A stretch of DNA of 64,000 bases from JADLHS01 sp964594985 (GTDB lineage Bacteria; Verrucomicrobiota; Verrucomicrobiia; Limisphaerales; JADLHS01), in the NCBI GenBank assembly GCA_964594985.1, contig CAZQNQ010000003.1, positions 285,556 to 349,555 of the forward strand, in the 5' to 3' direction. Shown here one piece after another: positions 8,360-18,892 of the stretch. The position numbers and the translations under genes are program-made. The notes below the pieces were generated by a model. That model did not search any database and was not told the origin of the DNA. It saw only the letters and a list, made by a program, of their open reading frames with translations. Each line of letters opens with the position of its first letter. Position 1 is the stretch's first letter.

Positions 8360-11300
8360 TCAGTTGTTATTTCCGAAGACGCCGCGCTTGTTACGCCCGA
8401 TGTGTGTGAAAGGAATTCGGTCCATGAACCAATAACGCGAATCGTGGTTACTCTTGTTATCTTTCAACCCATGCAATTGATTGAAATCCTTGTAGTCTCC
8501 GAGATTTTTGAACGGGGCCTTAGCCGCTTGGCCTTTTGCAATCATCCACTCTAGTGCCTGCAAGTTGCGAGAATCTCGATAGCCACCTCCACCAATTTCA
8601 GAATGCACTCCCGGGAATGGCTTTTCTTCAAAATTCACCCCCACAATGTCTACGAAGCCCTCCGGAGAAACCCGCGACTTATAGCCAATTGGGGGGGAGT
8701 AGTAATCCGAGATGGATGTCAATGGAAACAGCTTGCGACGTTCATCCGCCGCAACGGCGTGGGCCGTATAGCCAATGCTTTGTGTGTCCACTTTGAGATT
8801 GTAGCCGAACTGGTAGTTGGCAGGATTGGGCACGCCAAACTGAGCCACAGTGTCGAACAACCCAAGGAATCGAACCCGCGCACAGGGGATCTCTTTCTTC
8901 ATCATATTGGCAAAAATGCGGGCCATTGCAGCTCCGCGGCTGAAACCGATGATGTCCACCTTTTCGTTTTCATCGGGATTCGTTTCGAGCCACTCCTTTA
9001 ATTCGGTCATGGCACCATCCATTCGGTCAGATGCGCCCTTGCCGCTTAAGTTCCCAAGGAGTTTTTCCGTTCGTGTCCCAACACCCCACCGATAAATTTT
9101 TCTACCCACATAAAGATCATACATCACCGCCACATTTGACGGCACATTCTTCTGCGTTCCTGACCAAGTTTGATTTACCATGTCATTGCCCGTTCCATCC
9201 AAAGCTACCAAAACTAAACCCAGTGCGTCCACGCCGGAAACAGCATTGTTGTTGACGAACCCGTACAGATTTACACCACCGCCTTCCCCAATCGGATCCC
9301 TGCTCAACCACCGCCCCTCTCTCAAATACCGGAAGCCATAGTAAAGCAATCCTGTTTCCTCATCCTGAAACTTGGTCGAGAAGCGGAAGGGGGACGGGTT
9401 GTTTACGTTGGGCGTCAACTGGAGCGGTTCACCGAATGGGCCGTAGGCATATTCCGCCGTCTTGGTCCCCGTGGTGGCATCCACCAAGGCCATCACGTTG
9501 CCGTTGCCGTCATACGTCACAAACTGCGGGTTACCCGTGGCCGGCTTGATGGTTAACACCCCACCCACACCGCCCGCACCTTGGAATGATCCACTCAGGT
9601 CAAGTCCCCAAACGTAACTGTTCTTGACCGCATTCGCATTGTTCGCGTCCAACTCCGCAATCAAGTTCCAGCCGTCATACACATAGGCGGTGTCGGAAAC
9701 TTCGCTGCCTTGGCCGTCATCGCAATCATTCCAGACGGTTTTGCGAATTCGCCGTCCGTTGGCATCGTATTCAAAGACCAACCGTCGTTCGGGGGCGGGC
9801 GAACCCGTCAGCGAACGCATCACCTTCAGCCGGTTCTCCGCATCCCACTCATAAGTCCACCGGCCATCACTGGTCAGATTGCCGTCGTCATCATGGTCAA
9901 ATGCTTCCGGTGTGCCGGGTAGAAAGACATTGCCGACCACGTTGGCCTCGGCAGTAGCAGTGATGGTGAGGTTCTCCCAAAACGGAGTGGTGTTCTCGAC
10001 GTAGGAAAGTTCCTTGCGGAAGTATTCCCCCTTGCGCCACGGAGCCGTGGCATTGTTCTGCGCATTGGGACTGGTCACCGTCACGCCAGCGGTGCCGAGC
10101 GCCAAGCCCATGACATCAATTTTGCGCGGGACGGTGCGGCTGTCGTATTGATTCAGACTGTCGGCCGTGTAGGAGGCCGAGCGCAAATTCGCCCCGTTCT
10201 CATCACCACCGGCCTTGGTACTGGTGCGATTGCCGATGTCATCGTGGGCATACTCGAACTGCTGCCCGGGCACGGGATTGCCGTCGCTGAAATACTTCGC
10301 CCCGCGCTTGACCTGCCCAAGATCGTCGTACTCGTAATTCCAATAACTGCCGTCCGTCGTCGTGTTGCGCGTGCGCTGGTTGGCGCTGTTATACGCGTAC
10401 GCGTAGGAGATGGGAGCTGGAAGTTGGGAGTTGGCGGACGAGATGGAAGTCAGGCGGTTCAGCAAGTCGTAAGACTTGGTCGTTGTCAGGCGGGTGGTGG
10501 TGTTTTGTTTGAACGTCACCGTGTTCACCAGCGGGGAATTGGCCAGATACCCGTACGCGGCGTTCTGCGTGCCATCGGAAACCGTCTGCAAACGGCCTGA
10601 CAAAGCATCGTAGCCGTACGAGATGTTGATGGTTGATGGTTGCGAGTTGAGAGACAGCGAATTGCGGCGCAGATAGTTGTCATAGCCCCTCGTTACCGTG
10701 AGGCCGGCCAGCGTGCCGCCGGTGTACGCCTCGGTCAGTGGTTCGTTGACATCATTGAAGGCCAATGTGGTGGTGGTGGCTCCTTGGGTGATGGTCTTCG
10801 CACGACCGCGCCGGTCATAGGTGTAACCCGCGCCCGAGGTGTTCAGCGGGTCATTGGAATAAGCGACAGTTTCCAGATCTCCAGCGACATTGTAGCTGTA
10901 GGTGGTGGTGACGCCGCGTTCCCAGTGCCGTTTCCACAGCCGGCCCGAGGCTTTGTATTCGTAGTCCAACGTATTGTCGGTTTCCCCGGCATAAACCTTT
11001 TTCTCCAGCCAGCCGCGAGCCGGGTTGTAATTCCACGTGGTGACCGCTGAACCGGTCGTGCCTGTGCCGGTGGACTCGTTGAAGTCCTTCCAAGTGGTCA
11101 TGGTCTCAAGCCGGCCCGCGTAATCGTAGGTGTATTGCACCGGATAGTTGCGGGAGCCGTAGGTTTTCTCCAACAGCCCGCTGGGGAGGAAAACATTGAA
11201 AACATTCGCCCCATCGGGTTGCGTCACTTTCCAGGCGCGCAGCGCGGTGTCGTAGAAGGTGGTGGTGGTTTGCGCGCCTTCACCAATTCCGGGGGCCGGA

Positions 11301-14300
11301 GTGGTGGCAGTCGTGATCAGATCAGCATTGTTGTATGCCACCGTCGTGGTGCCGTTGCGGGCATCGGTGGTTTTCCACAACCGCCCATGCGTGTCGTAAG
11401 TATAGGTGGTCTTGGTGAGTTGTCCGTTGTCGGAATCTTTTTGCGCGGTCGAAATCAAACGTCCTTGATAAAAGACACTCACGCTTTTGCTGCCGTCCGG
11501 GAGCGTGGTCGTGGTGGTGCGATAACCAGCAGCCGTGACGCCGTCGTTGTTATTGAACACAGTCTGTGAGAACGTAAGCGCCGTGCCTAATGCCGGCGTG
11601 AAATTAAAAACATTCTGCCAGGAACGCAGACCATCGGTGGAGGTTCTTTGCCTTGCGACCAGTAATGAAGCGCTTGAGTTGTCCGTGGGATAGACGTAGG
11701 ACCGTGAGCGACGCATATTTCCGTCAGTCGGGTTTTGAACCACATCATTCACGGTGTAAACGACCCGGTCCACGGTGAGTTCTATCGGAAAATTACCATT
11801 TCCATCCACGGTGGTGTTTCCGGTGTTGAGGTCAACGGCGGTGTATTCCAGTTCGCCCTTGAGATTATACTGGAACAGCGTGGTCACACCGTCTTGATCC
11901 ACCGATTTGGCAAGCTGTCCCTTGTTATTGTAGAAAGATTGGACGAAAGGATTGTCAGTCTCGGTGCCGGTGGTGGCATCCGCGTAGATCGTTTTGCAAC
12001 TGCGCCCGGCGGCATCCACGTAGGTCTTAGTCCATTCCTGCGAGTCCGTGACTTGATCCGCCTGAAGCTTGATTTGCTTCGTGTAAAACTTGCCGCTGTC
12101 CACCCCGCTGGTTTCAATGCCGTATTCATAGCGCACGGCAAACACTGCCGTGCCGGTAACTTTCTGCAATGTCCCGTCCTTGTTGTAAGTTTCGATGCGC
12201 GTGCCGCTGTCAGGGGCAGGATAAGTGATGGTCCGCACCCGCTGACCGCTGCCATTGAAACTTTCAACGTAAGTAGTGGTGCCGTTCAACCCGTTGACTT
12301 CCGTGCTGATTCGCCCGGAGATATCATAGGTCGCCTGGCTCAGGGTGATCTGCGAATTATCCGTGCCGGTGCGTTTTTGCGAAAGAACGCGTCCCTCCGC
12401 ATCGAGCGTGTTTCGGAACGTGATGCCGTGCCGGATAAAACCGTCCTGCCGCTTGAGATCGTCATACAGGTACGTAGTCACCACGCCATCACGGTCGGTG
12501 GTGGATTCCACGCCGCAGCAGTCATAGATCGTGTCTTCGGAAGTTCCGTCCAGATAGGTGACGTGCTGCGGGCGATTGAACTCGTCATAATTGCTGCTGT
12601 AATCCTCGGTGGACAGCGTAATACCTGAAGCAATATCGATCACCGTGCGCGACACCAATTGCCCGACGCTACCTTTGACCGTTACAATCCGAGTACCGTC
12701 AATGATGTCGTTCTTTGTCCCGTTCGGCGTGCCGGATTTTACCGTGTCTGTTCGCTGTCCACTGCCGGTGTTGATGTCGTAGGTGTAAAGCTGCATCGTG
12801 CCATCGGGATTTTCGACGCTCTGCAATTCATCTTTGAATTGGCCGCTGGTGTTCTTCTTGGTGATGGTCACGAGGTTATTCCCTGCATTCCACGCCGCGC
12901 CGGGCGTCTGACAAACGATGTTCCGCACTTCGCCGGAATGAACGACTTGATAACTCCGGCTGACTTCCTGGCCCAAGAGGGTTTCAATGGTCCTGATTTG
13001 CCAATCAGCGGTAGAGATGTCGTAATCGGTCTGCACAACGCGGTTCAGATTCTCCGCGGAGCCAACCTCCGTATTCCCAAATTGACTGACGCGCTTGGTT
13101 TCGCGTCCATAGTCATCATACGCGTAACGCACCCAGTTTCCGGAGTCGTTCGCGTTTTGTTTGAACCGGGCATACTCCTTGAGTCGGGAATACGCACCGC
13201 CATCGGTCACCGCATTGTCGTAATAGCTCCAAGTCGCAGTAAGGGCCGGGCCGCTTGTGGTGGCTTCCAAGTCCTGTCGAATGCGCTCCTGTCCCCATGG
13301 AAACCTTTGGTACGTGTTGACCTCCTTGGAAACAATCTGGTCGGTGCTGTTCCTGATGATCACCGTCTCTGTCCGGATGTCGCCCGCCCAGGTTGAGTTG
13401 CGCGATTCCTTGCGCAAGCCGCCGCCGGTTATCATCTGCCATTCTCCGTCACCGTTCCCGGCGCCAGCAGTATAAACGTAATCCGTCACAGTGCTGCTGC
13501 CACCTTTCGTGCGCGTGATCTTCAATTTGTTAAAAAGCGCGTCCGATGTATCCGGATTTTCAATGGTGGTCGTGCTGGAAGCCGGGCCGGTTGGAGGATA
13601 ATAGCCGTTCACCGGCGTGGTGCTGAAGTTGCCGACGCTGTAAACCGAGATGGTGTATTTGTAGTCGGGGGTGATGGAATCTGGCTGAAGATCGAACAAC
13701 GCTTGGGAAGTCTTGAATTGAAGCCGCGTCGTGGGCGTTCCAGCCATAACTACCGAGTCAGCCTTTGTGTAACTCAAGCCCGCGATTTTTGCCAAAGCCA
13801 GGCTGGGCAACTCCGCGCTTAAAGTCAACTCACCGGCGGAACCTCCGTAATTATCACTGCCCAGCGGAATGTTGACATGAATTGATTGCAGGCTCGCGGA
13901 CAATTCGCCTGGCTCACAAGTGTTGCACGGGGAGCAACACTGCGGGTCGGGAACGGTGGTGAAGTCGGGAGCGACAACAACTATAGCCTCGCTAACAGAC
14001 CAACCGTTAATGAATACCACTCCACCTAGTTCACACTCACCAACCGGTTCGGCTGGTTGATCAGAGTACGTAACGAAATCGCTTGTGGCGACTGAACCGA
14101 CAGCCAATGTTCCTTGACTCCACAGACCAAAGGTATTCTCTGGAGTAGTTGTTGGCGCCTGTTGGGAAAACTCGGCTTGACAAGTGAAATTCCAACAACA
14201 CTCATTCTCCAGCATCCAACAAGGTGAATACCCATCATTACAAGACACCCTGGTAAGCTTCAAAAGAATGCTGGCTTTTCCTTTCTTGAAAGCACTCAGG

Positions 14301-15154
14301 TCGGCACGAATTTTCCCTCGAGTATTACGAACGGTAGCATAATATATGGCGAAGCCTGACGGTGGATAAGGCCCTTCAAACTGGCCAGCAGTTTCCAAAA
14401 CTCGCGCAATTTTTGGCGGAAAATCCAAGCATTCCCAACCTTGAAATGGGATTGATCTCCGCCACACACTGGTATCACAGTCCGGAGCCAAATATTGGTT
14501 TAGGTATCCCCACTCAGCAGTTGGATTGGCATTTTGAGCAGATTTCGCGCAATTGACAGCAACAACACAGCTTGCATTGGGATCAGCCATTGTATGAACG
14601 CTCGCAGCGCTAATTTTAGTGCCATCATTTTCGATAACTTGAGATGCAGGCACTGTAATCGAATTCAACTTTAAAAGCTGATTTGATATCCTATTTAATT
14701 TCTCTAAATAGTTGCTCTCACTTACTTGTTCCCATGTGATATCCCCAGGTTGCATCTCTGTATCGGTTGAAGAATAATTGTTCACCGTCGAAACACCTTC
14801 GAGCGATGATAATCCATTGGGAGCTTTGACGAAATATTCGTAAATAAATTTACCACTTACTTGATCCTCATCGAATTTCTTGGCCAAATGTTGGACCAGT
14901 TCCATTCCTTTGGCCGGATCTAAAAAAATATTCCCGTAAAAGCCATCCTTGGGAAAATGCGGCGCTGGTGTCTTATTGGCCTCATTGCACTTGGGCCATT
15001 CAACATAACCGCCTTTTACCTGATGATACCGCGCCTGAAAATCGCGCTGCACCCGTTCAATGTTGATGCCCTGCCCAAAAGCGCCAGTGGTCCATTGCAG
15101 CAAGAGCAATCCCGTTACGGCTGCCACTACCCGGATAACAAATGAAGTCTTCAT
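8360..15154 (-). CDS. Sec-exported RHS/YD-repeat protein with C-terminal DUF2235 (Tle1-like) alpha/beta-hydrolase toxin domain
   Basis: 2264 aa. A signal peptide (about 1-28, ending AFGQ) is followed by a Cys-rich N-terminal region (~30-560). A long YD-repeat shell follows (~560-1900, many 'YDxxGR' units). The RHS core ends in 'GLLYYGFRYLREGRWLSRDP', 'GGGVNLYGFVNNN' and the boundary motif VDALGL at ~1975-1980, after which core proteins of this class are self-cleaved. Residues 1981-2264 (about 8363-9214) are a DUF2235 domain. It has the nucleophile elbow GFSRGAA (Ser2072), FLGLFDTVAQFG (Asp2101), AHAVAADERR and GVHSEIGGGGY (His2184), which matches Tle1-type phospholipases. The expected role is delivery of a lipid-attacking toxin enclosed in the RHS cocoon. 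The gene lies 36 bp after the LamG gene and 8 bp before a small lipoprotein. The signal peptide argues for Sec export rather than type VI loading. Confidence 0.93.
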   Translation of the reverse strand: MKTSFVIRVVAAVTGLLLLQWTTGAFGQGINIERVQRDFQARYHQVKGGYVEWPKCNEANKTPAPHFPKDGFYGNIFLDPAKGMELVQHLAKKFDEDQVSGKFIYEYFVKAPNGLSSLEGVSTVNNYSSTDTEMQPGDITWEQVSESNYLEKLNRISNQLLKLNSITVPASQVIENDGTKISAASVHTMADPNASCVVAVNCAKSAQNANPTAEWGYLNQYLAPDCDTSVWRRSIPFQGWECLDFPPKIARVLETAGQFEGPYPPSGFAIYYATVRNTRGKIRADLSAFKKGKASILLKLTRVSCNDGYSPCWMLENECCWNFTCQAEFSQQAPTTTPENTFGLWSQGTLAVGSVATSDFVTYSDQPAEPVGECELGGVVFINGWSVSEAIVVVAPDFTTVPDPQCCSPCNTCEPGELSASLQSIHVNIPLGSDNYGGSAGELTLSAELPSLALAKIAGLSYTKADSVVMAGTPTTRLQFKTSQALFDLQPDSITPDYKYTISVYSVGNFSTTPVNGYYPPTGPASSTTTIENPDTSDALFNKLKITRTKGGSSTVTDYVYTAGAGNGDGEWQMITGGGLRKESRNSTWAGDIRTETVIIRNSTDQIVSKEVNTYQRFPWGQERIRQDLEATTSGPALTATWSYYDNAVTDGGAYSRLKEYARFKQNANDSGNWVRYAYDDYGRETKRVSQFGNTEVGSAENLNRVVQTDYDISTADWQIRTIETLLGQEVSRSYQVVHSGEVRNIVCQTPGAAWNAGNNLVTITKKNTSGQFKDELQSVENPDGTMQLYTYDINTGSGQRTDTVKSGTPNGTKNDIIDGTRIVTVKGSVGQLVSRTVIDIASGITLSTEDYSSNYDEFNRPQHVTYLDGTSEDTIYDCCGVESTTDRDGVVTTYLYDDLKRQDGFIRHGITFRNTLDAEGRVLSQKRTGTDNSQITLSQATYDISGRISTEVNGLNGTTTYVESFNGSGQRVRTITYPAPDSGTRIETYNKDGTLQKVTGTAVFAVRYEYGIETSGVDSGKFYTKQIKLQADQVTDSQEWTKTYVDAAGRSCKTIYADATTGTETDNPFVQSFYNNKGQLAKSVDQDGVTTLFQYNLKGELEYTAVDLNTGNTTVDGNGNFPIELTVDRVVYTVNDVVQNPTDGNMRRSRSYVYPTDNSSASLLVARQRTSTDGLRSWQNVFNFTPALGTALTFSQTVFNNNDGVTAAGYRTTTTTLPDGSKSVSVFYQGRLISTAQKDSDNGQLTKTTYTYDTHGRLWKTTDARNGTTTVAYNNADLITTATTPAPGIGEGAQTTTTFYDTALRAWKVTQPDGANVFNVFLPSGLLEKTYGSRNYPVQYTYDYAGRLETMTTWKDFNESTGTGTTGSAVTTWNYNPARGWLEKKVYAGETDNTLDYEYKASGRLWKRHWERGVTTTYSYNVAGDLETVAYSNDPLNTSGAGYTYDRRGRAKTITQGATTTTLAFNDVNEPLTEAYTGGTLAGLTVTRGYDNYLRRNSLSLNSQPSTINISYGYDALSGRLQTVSDGTQNAAYGYLANSPLVNTVTFKQNTTTRLTTTKSYDLLNRLTSISSANSQLPAPISYAYAYNSANQRTRNTTTDGSYWNYEYDDLGQVKRGAKYFSDGNPVPGQQFEYAHDDIGNRTSTKAGGDENGANLRSASYTADSLNQYDSRTVPRKIDVMGLALGTAGVTVTSPNAQNNATAPWRKGEYFRKELSYVENTTPFWENLTITATAEANVVGNVFLPGTPEAFDHDDDGNLTSDGRWTYEWDAENRLKVMRSLTGSPAPERRLVFEYDANGRRIRKTVWNDCDDGQGSEVSDTAYVYDGWNLIAELDANNANAVKNSYVWGLDLSGSFQGAGGVGGVLTIKPATGNPQFVTYDGNGNVMALVDATTGTKTAEYAYGPFGEPLQLTPNVNNPSPFRFSTKFQDEETGLLYYGFRYLREGRWLSRDPIGEGGGVNLYGFVNNNAVSGVDALGLVLVALDGTGNDMVNQTWSGTQKNVPSNVAVMYDLYVGRKIYRWGVGTRTEKLLGNLSGKGASDRMDGAMTELKEWLETNPDENEKVDIIGFSRGAAMARIFANMMKKEIPCARVRFLGLFDTVAQFGVPNPANYQFGYNLKVDTQSIGYTAHAVAADERRKLFPLTSISDYYSPPIGYKSRVSPEGFVDIVGVNFEEKPFPGVHSEIGGGGYRDSRNLQALEWMIAKGQAAKAPFKNLGDYKDFNQLHGLKDNKSNHDSRYWFMDRIPFTHIGRNKRGVFGNNN

Positions 15155-15190
15155 GTTCGGATTTGGAAGTGAGAAAAATTTCTGGTTGGC

Positions 15191-18100
15191 TTATTTCAAC
15201 GGCGTGAACACCCGCAACCCATTGCCGACGGTGAGTTGGTTGGGAGAGTTGTAGGTCTGCCAGGAAGTTGGATCTCCGGTCACGCTGCCATCGCCATTGG
15301 TATCTTCCAAATAATCGGGAGCGCCATCACCATCGTTGTCGTCAGGCGCACGGGACTGATTTGCCAACGCGATGATTTCACTGATAGTCAGCACTCTCGT
15401 ATAAACGCGCACATCATCAAGCCGGCAGTTGGTGCCATTGTACCACGGGTCCTTGCCCAGATAGAGTGGTCCGCTATTGGCGACGCTTGCCCCTGCCAGC
15501 GTCACCTCCGAATCCATTACGCCATTGAAATAAAGCCGGAGCTTGTTTCCCACTTTGGCATAGGTCACATGCACCCACTGATTGACCGGCACTTGCCCCA
15601 CACTATCGGCCCCCTCGTTCCAACTCGATGTGGTGCTAATCCGATAGTGGATTTTGTTGTTGGACGGATTCATCCACATGGCGAAGGTGCGTTGGGAGTC
15701 AGTCGCACCTTTGTGCATGATGTTTCGCCATGAGCCGGTAAAACCAGCCTGCAAGCGCAACCAGTAGCTGACGGTAAAATCCGCTCCACTCTGGCCCACC
15801 GTCGCGAGTGTTGAGCTATTGGCGACACTGACATAATCGTCCGCCCCGTCAAAGTTCAACGCACCGGTACCGGCCTGACCAGTGGTCCAAGTGGGGCCAT
15901 TGAACAACGTTCCAATGTGTCCGGATTCTGAACTGTCACCAGCCACCGTGCCGGTGGTTTCATCCAGCGGCCAATAGCCAACCAACCCTGTGGAACCGAC
16001 ACCAACTGCGACGTAATGGTAACCAATATCCACTTGTGAAATGGTTTCCTCAGTTTGGCTGACTTGCGTGGTGTAGTGATACAACCTGATGGCTGGAGCA
16101 TTAACACTACCCCCGTTGAGCAAGGGACTGGCCGTTGGCAGATAGAATTTACCCAAGGGGCCAGCCTGCCAATTGAAATTAACACTGGGCAAATCCTGAT
16201 CCCCGCCCACCGGGAATGGATTGGAGGCATGGGTATAAGCATTGTAGTTGCAATCTGTGTAGTCCGGATTGCTGCCATAACTGTCCGCCAGCGAAATTGT
16301 CGTGCCGTCAAATGAGCAATCCCGGATCAACACCGGTGTTGGCCCGCTGCGTTGCATCTCCAATCGCCCTCCGATCATGGTGCAGTTGCGCATCACAAAG
16401 GAACTTTGCGCTTGGCCGATGACCACTCCGACGAAAGCCGGACGCCACATCAGGCAGTTGGTGTAAAGCATGTAATCGCCATACGTCTGCAACGCTCCAG
16501 CCCAGAATTCCGTATGGGTCATTTCCGCTCGAATTCCACCAAAGTCGTCGGCAAAATAGCCATTGAAGTTTTCGCCTGCCAGGGCGGAACACCGCAAGAA
16601 CCAGCCGCGCACGGTTGGAAAAGCCGGTCCTTCCCAGTTTTCAATGCCGCCATGCCCGTAGCCTGCCGTGCGGTCGTCTTCCTGCACGGTGTTCAACCGG
16701 ACGAAATAAGTTGGTGCCGCCACCGTACCATCAAAGGCCACCGTGATGTTGCCTTGCATCCGAATCCCCTGGCCGGCGTGATACCAGCCCGAAGTGGTGC
16801 GAAACCATCCCACCACTGTGCCAGCCGTAAAAGTGAGGTTTGCACTGGCTGTGCAACCACCCAGAGAGTAATCGAGTGGATCGTAGTGGTAGCCCAAGTC
16901 CGGCGTATCGGTGTCTCGTTGGGCTTGCGGGTTAAGTGTTGTCGGCACGGCGAAGGTGACTTTGGTAAAGGCAATCGGCGGAAAGGTGGTTTTTTTGCGG
17001 AGGGCGGGAAGCAAAGAGACATTGAGATTGGCCGTGCCGGCATTACGGCAAGGACTGTTTTCAGCGAGATAATACGCACCGCCACCGACGGTTTGAAAAG
17101 GATTGGCCGTCAGACTGATGGGAGCCGTTCCAAATGAAGCTGTGTTATAGAACGCGTTGATTTCGCCTGTGGTTGGCAATCCTGAGTTTGCAACGGTTGA
17201 CACATTCACAAAAATCCCATTTTTCACCGCCAGGCTGGAATAGCTCGTATTCACGAAGTTCGCGAAGGAGTACACTTGGTGAGCGGTGACATTTTCAATT
17301 TGCGCGTAAACGCCGTAAGCTGACTCGAAGCCGGTGGTTACGTCCGCCAACAGGAGATTGCCCGCATACAGTGGAGCAGAAGTTATTGAGGTGCATTTGA
17401 CCGCTGTGCCACAGATTTTGAATTGCAGGTGGCGCAGAGTCAGCGCAGAACCATAGCTGCCCTCGAACTGAACCCCCACATTGAAATATCCGAAGCGAAG
17501 GTTTTCCAAAGTGTGCGAATTGTACGTGCCGGTCAACTTGAGGGCGGTGGAATAGAAAGGAAGTGAAATGGGATTGCCGGTGGAGCCGGAGACGGTTTCG
17601 CCCACGCTGTTGTCATTTTTGGAAGTGAATACCGCCGGGCGGTAGCCGTCGGTCTTACACACCAAAGGACCCGATACAGTTAAACTGGCCGCAGCACTGT
17701 TATCATATTTAATGACCGCGCCTCCTTCGATGGTAGTTGTGCCACTCAAAGCAACCGCGCTGCTGACATGGTAAGTGGTATCCCCTTTCAAGGTATAATT
17801 GGGCTGACTGGTAAGTGTGATAATGTAGTCCATAACAAAACCCGAAGCTGGATCATATGACGTCTTGGCCATCCGCTTGGATTTGTCCTTTGGCGAGGGG
17901 GAAGTTTTGGCGTAACGTTTGGGCATCAGTGGTTTTAAGCTGGCCAAAGTGCTTTCGCCTTTGCCGCGGCGTTGCAGGCTTGCCCCTTCGTATTTGCCCG
18001 CCGCCGGGAGCTTTTGCAACTGGTCTGAAACTTTTTCGTAAGGCACTGCTTCAATCAAAAAGTCGCGGCTTTCCAAGCGCTCCCACTGCTTGGCCACGGG

Positions 18101-18892
18101 AGCGTCTCCCGTGCGATCCCCCGCCGTGTTTACGCTGAACGCCTTGCCCAAACCAATCGTCATTCCGGAGAAACCGAGGGTGTCATCCGAAAGCTCACCG
18201 ACCTGTTGCCGGGTTTTGGTTGGAGTTGCTGTTTCCACAAATTCGGTGAGCACTTGCAACCGAGTGGTTTTCGGATTCAACCCAAGTTCCTGCGGCGTGG
18301 GCGGACATTCTTTCAGCACGACGTCCTGTTCAAAGCCGGCCAGAAAATAGGTCAGGCGGATGTCGGCCCGGAAATCTGTGAAGGCATCGGGATATACTAC
18401 CACGTTGTCGCCCACTAATTGCCCCTCGCTTTCTTTCACTTCGGCCAGCAAAACGCTTTCTCCGGTTGAGGCATCAAAGTAGGCCAAACCCCAAACCCGC
18501 GAGCGCAGCCATTGACCGTCCGGGGTTTGCAACTCAAATAGCCCGGTTTTGATTTCCGGCGGAAAAATCGCTTTGTGCTGGCCTTTGCGGGCGATAGCTC
18601 CAGCGTTATCCGGCAGGATTTCGATCTCTTCCCTGGCGTCCTCCCACTCGCCGCGCTCATTTTTGAAATGCATGCCCGTAGCCAGCTCAGTGTAGGAGCG
18701 CTTCCTGGGAAACGGTTTTCCGTCCGGTCCGAGTTCGGATTCAATCCGCTCCCAAACCTTGTGGTGCGCGCCGCGCTCGGCGACGGTGTAGGCAGCTTTC
18801 TCTGCTGCGGGGTCACTGCCTGACCGTTCTTGTGCATCGGCTGAAGTGGTGGCAACCAATAATACGAGCAACGGAATGAAGCATGTTTTCAT
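15191..18892 (-). CDS. Large secreted protein with C-terminal LamG domain and calcium-binding Asp-rich tail
   Basis: 1233 aa. The signal peptide is MKTCFIPLLVLLVATTSADA. Residues ~30-330 form a domain I do not recognise (starts 'YTVAERGAHHKVWERIE'). Residues ~350-960 are a repetitive beta-rich, probably parallel-helix region (phrases such as 'TTIEGGAVIKYDNS' and 'LKLTGTYNSHTLENLRFGYF' are typical of right-handed beta-helices). A LamG/concanavalin-like domain follows at ~967-1180 (GLVGYWPLDE ... LDDVRVYTRVLTISEI). The tail at ~1186-1207 has DDNDGDGAPDYLEDTNGDG, resembling calcium-binding thrombospondin type 3/dockerin loops. The RHS gene starts 36 bp further on, so they form one transcript. 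It may display or anchor the RHS protein at the cell surface; that is inference from gene order. The start has an AGGA 9 nt upstream. Confidence 0.88.
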   Translation of the reverse strand: MKTCFIPLLVLLVATTSADAQERSGSDPAAEKAAYTVAERGAHHKVWERIESELGPDGKPFPRKRSYTELATGMHFKNERGEWEDAREEIEILPDNAGAIARKGQHKAIFPPEIKTGLFELQTPDGQWLRSRVWGLAYFDASTGESVLLAEVKESEGQLVGDNVVVYPDAFTDFRADIRLTYFLAGFEQDVVLKECPPTPQELGLNPKTTRLQVLTEFVETATPTKTRQQVGELSDDTLGFSGMTIGLGKAFSVNTAGDRTGDAPVAKQWERLESRDFLIEAVPYEKVSDQLQKLPAAGKYEGASLQRRGKGESTLASLKPLMPKRYAKTSPSPKDKSKRMAKTSYDPASGFVMDYIITLTSQPNYTLKGDTTYHVSSAVALSGTTTIEGGAVIKYDNSAAASLTVSGPLVCKTDGYRPAVFTSKNDNSVGETVSGSTGNPISLPFYSTALKLTGTYNSHTLENLRFGYFNVGVQFEGSYGSALTLRHLQFKICGTAVKCTSITSAPLYAGNLLLADVTTGFESAYGVYAQIENVTAHQVYSFANFVNTSYSSLAVKNGIFVNVSTVANSGLPTTGEINAFYNTASFGTAPISLTANPFQTVGGGAYYLAENSPCRNAGTANLNVSLLPALRKKTTFPPIAFTKVTFAVPTTLNPQAQRDTDTPDLGYHYDPLDYSLGGCTASANLTFTAGTVVGWFRTTSGWYHAGQGIRMQGNITVAFDGTVAAPTYFVRLNTVQEDDRTAGYGHGGIENWEGPAFPTVRGWFLRCSALAGENFNGYFADDFGGIRAEMTHTEFWAGALQTYGDYMLYTNCLMWRPAFVGVVIGQAQSSFVMRNCTMIGGRLEMQRSGPTPVLIRDCSFDGTTISLADSYGSNPDYTDCNYNAYTHASNPFPVGGDQDLPSVNFNWQAGPLGKFYLPTASPLLNGGSVNAPAIRLYHYTTQVSQTEETISQVDIGYHYVAVGVGSTGLVGYWPLDETTGTVAGDSSESGHIGTLFNGPTWTTGQAGTGALNFDGADDYVSVANSSTLATVGQSGADFTVSYWLRLQAGFTGSWRNIMHKGATDSQRTFAMWMNPSNNKIHYRISTTSSWNEGADSVGQVPVNQWVHVTYAKVGNKLRLYFNGVMDSEVTLAGASVANSGPLYLGKDPWYNGTNCRLDDVRVYTRVLTISEIIALANQSRAPDDNDGDGAPDYLEDTNGDGSVTGDPTSWQTYNSPNQLTVGNGLRVFTPLK

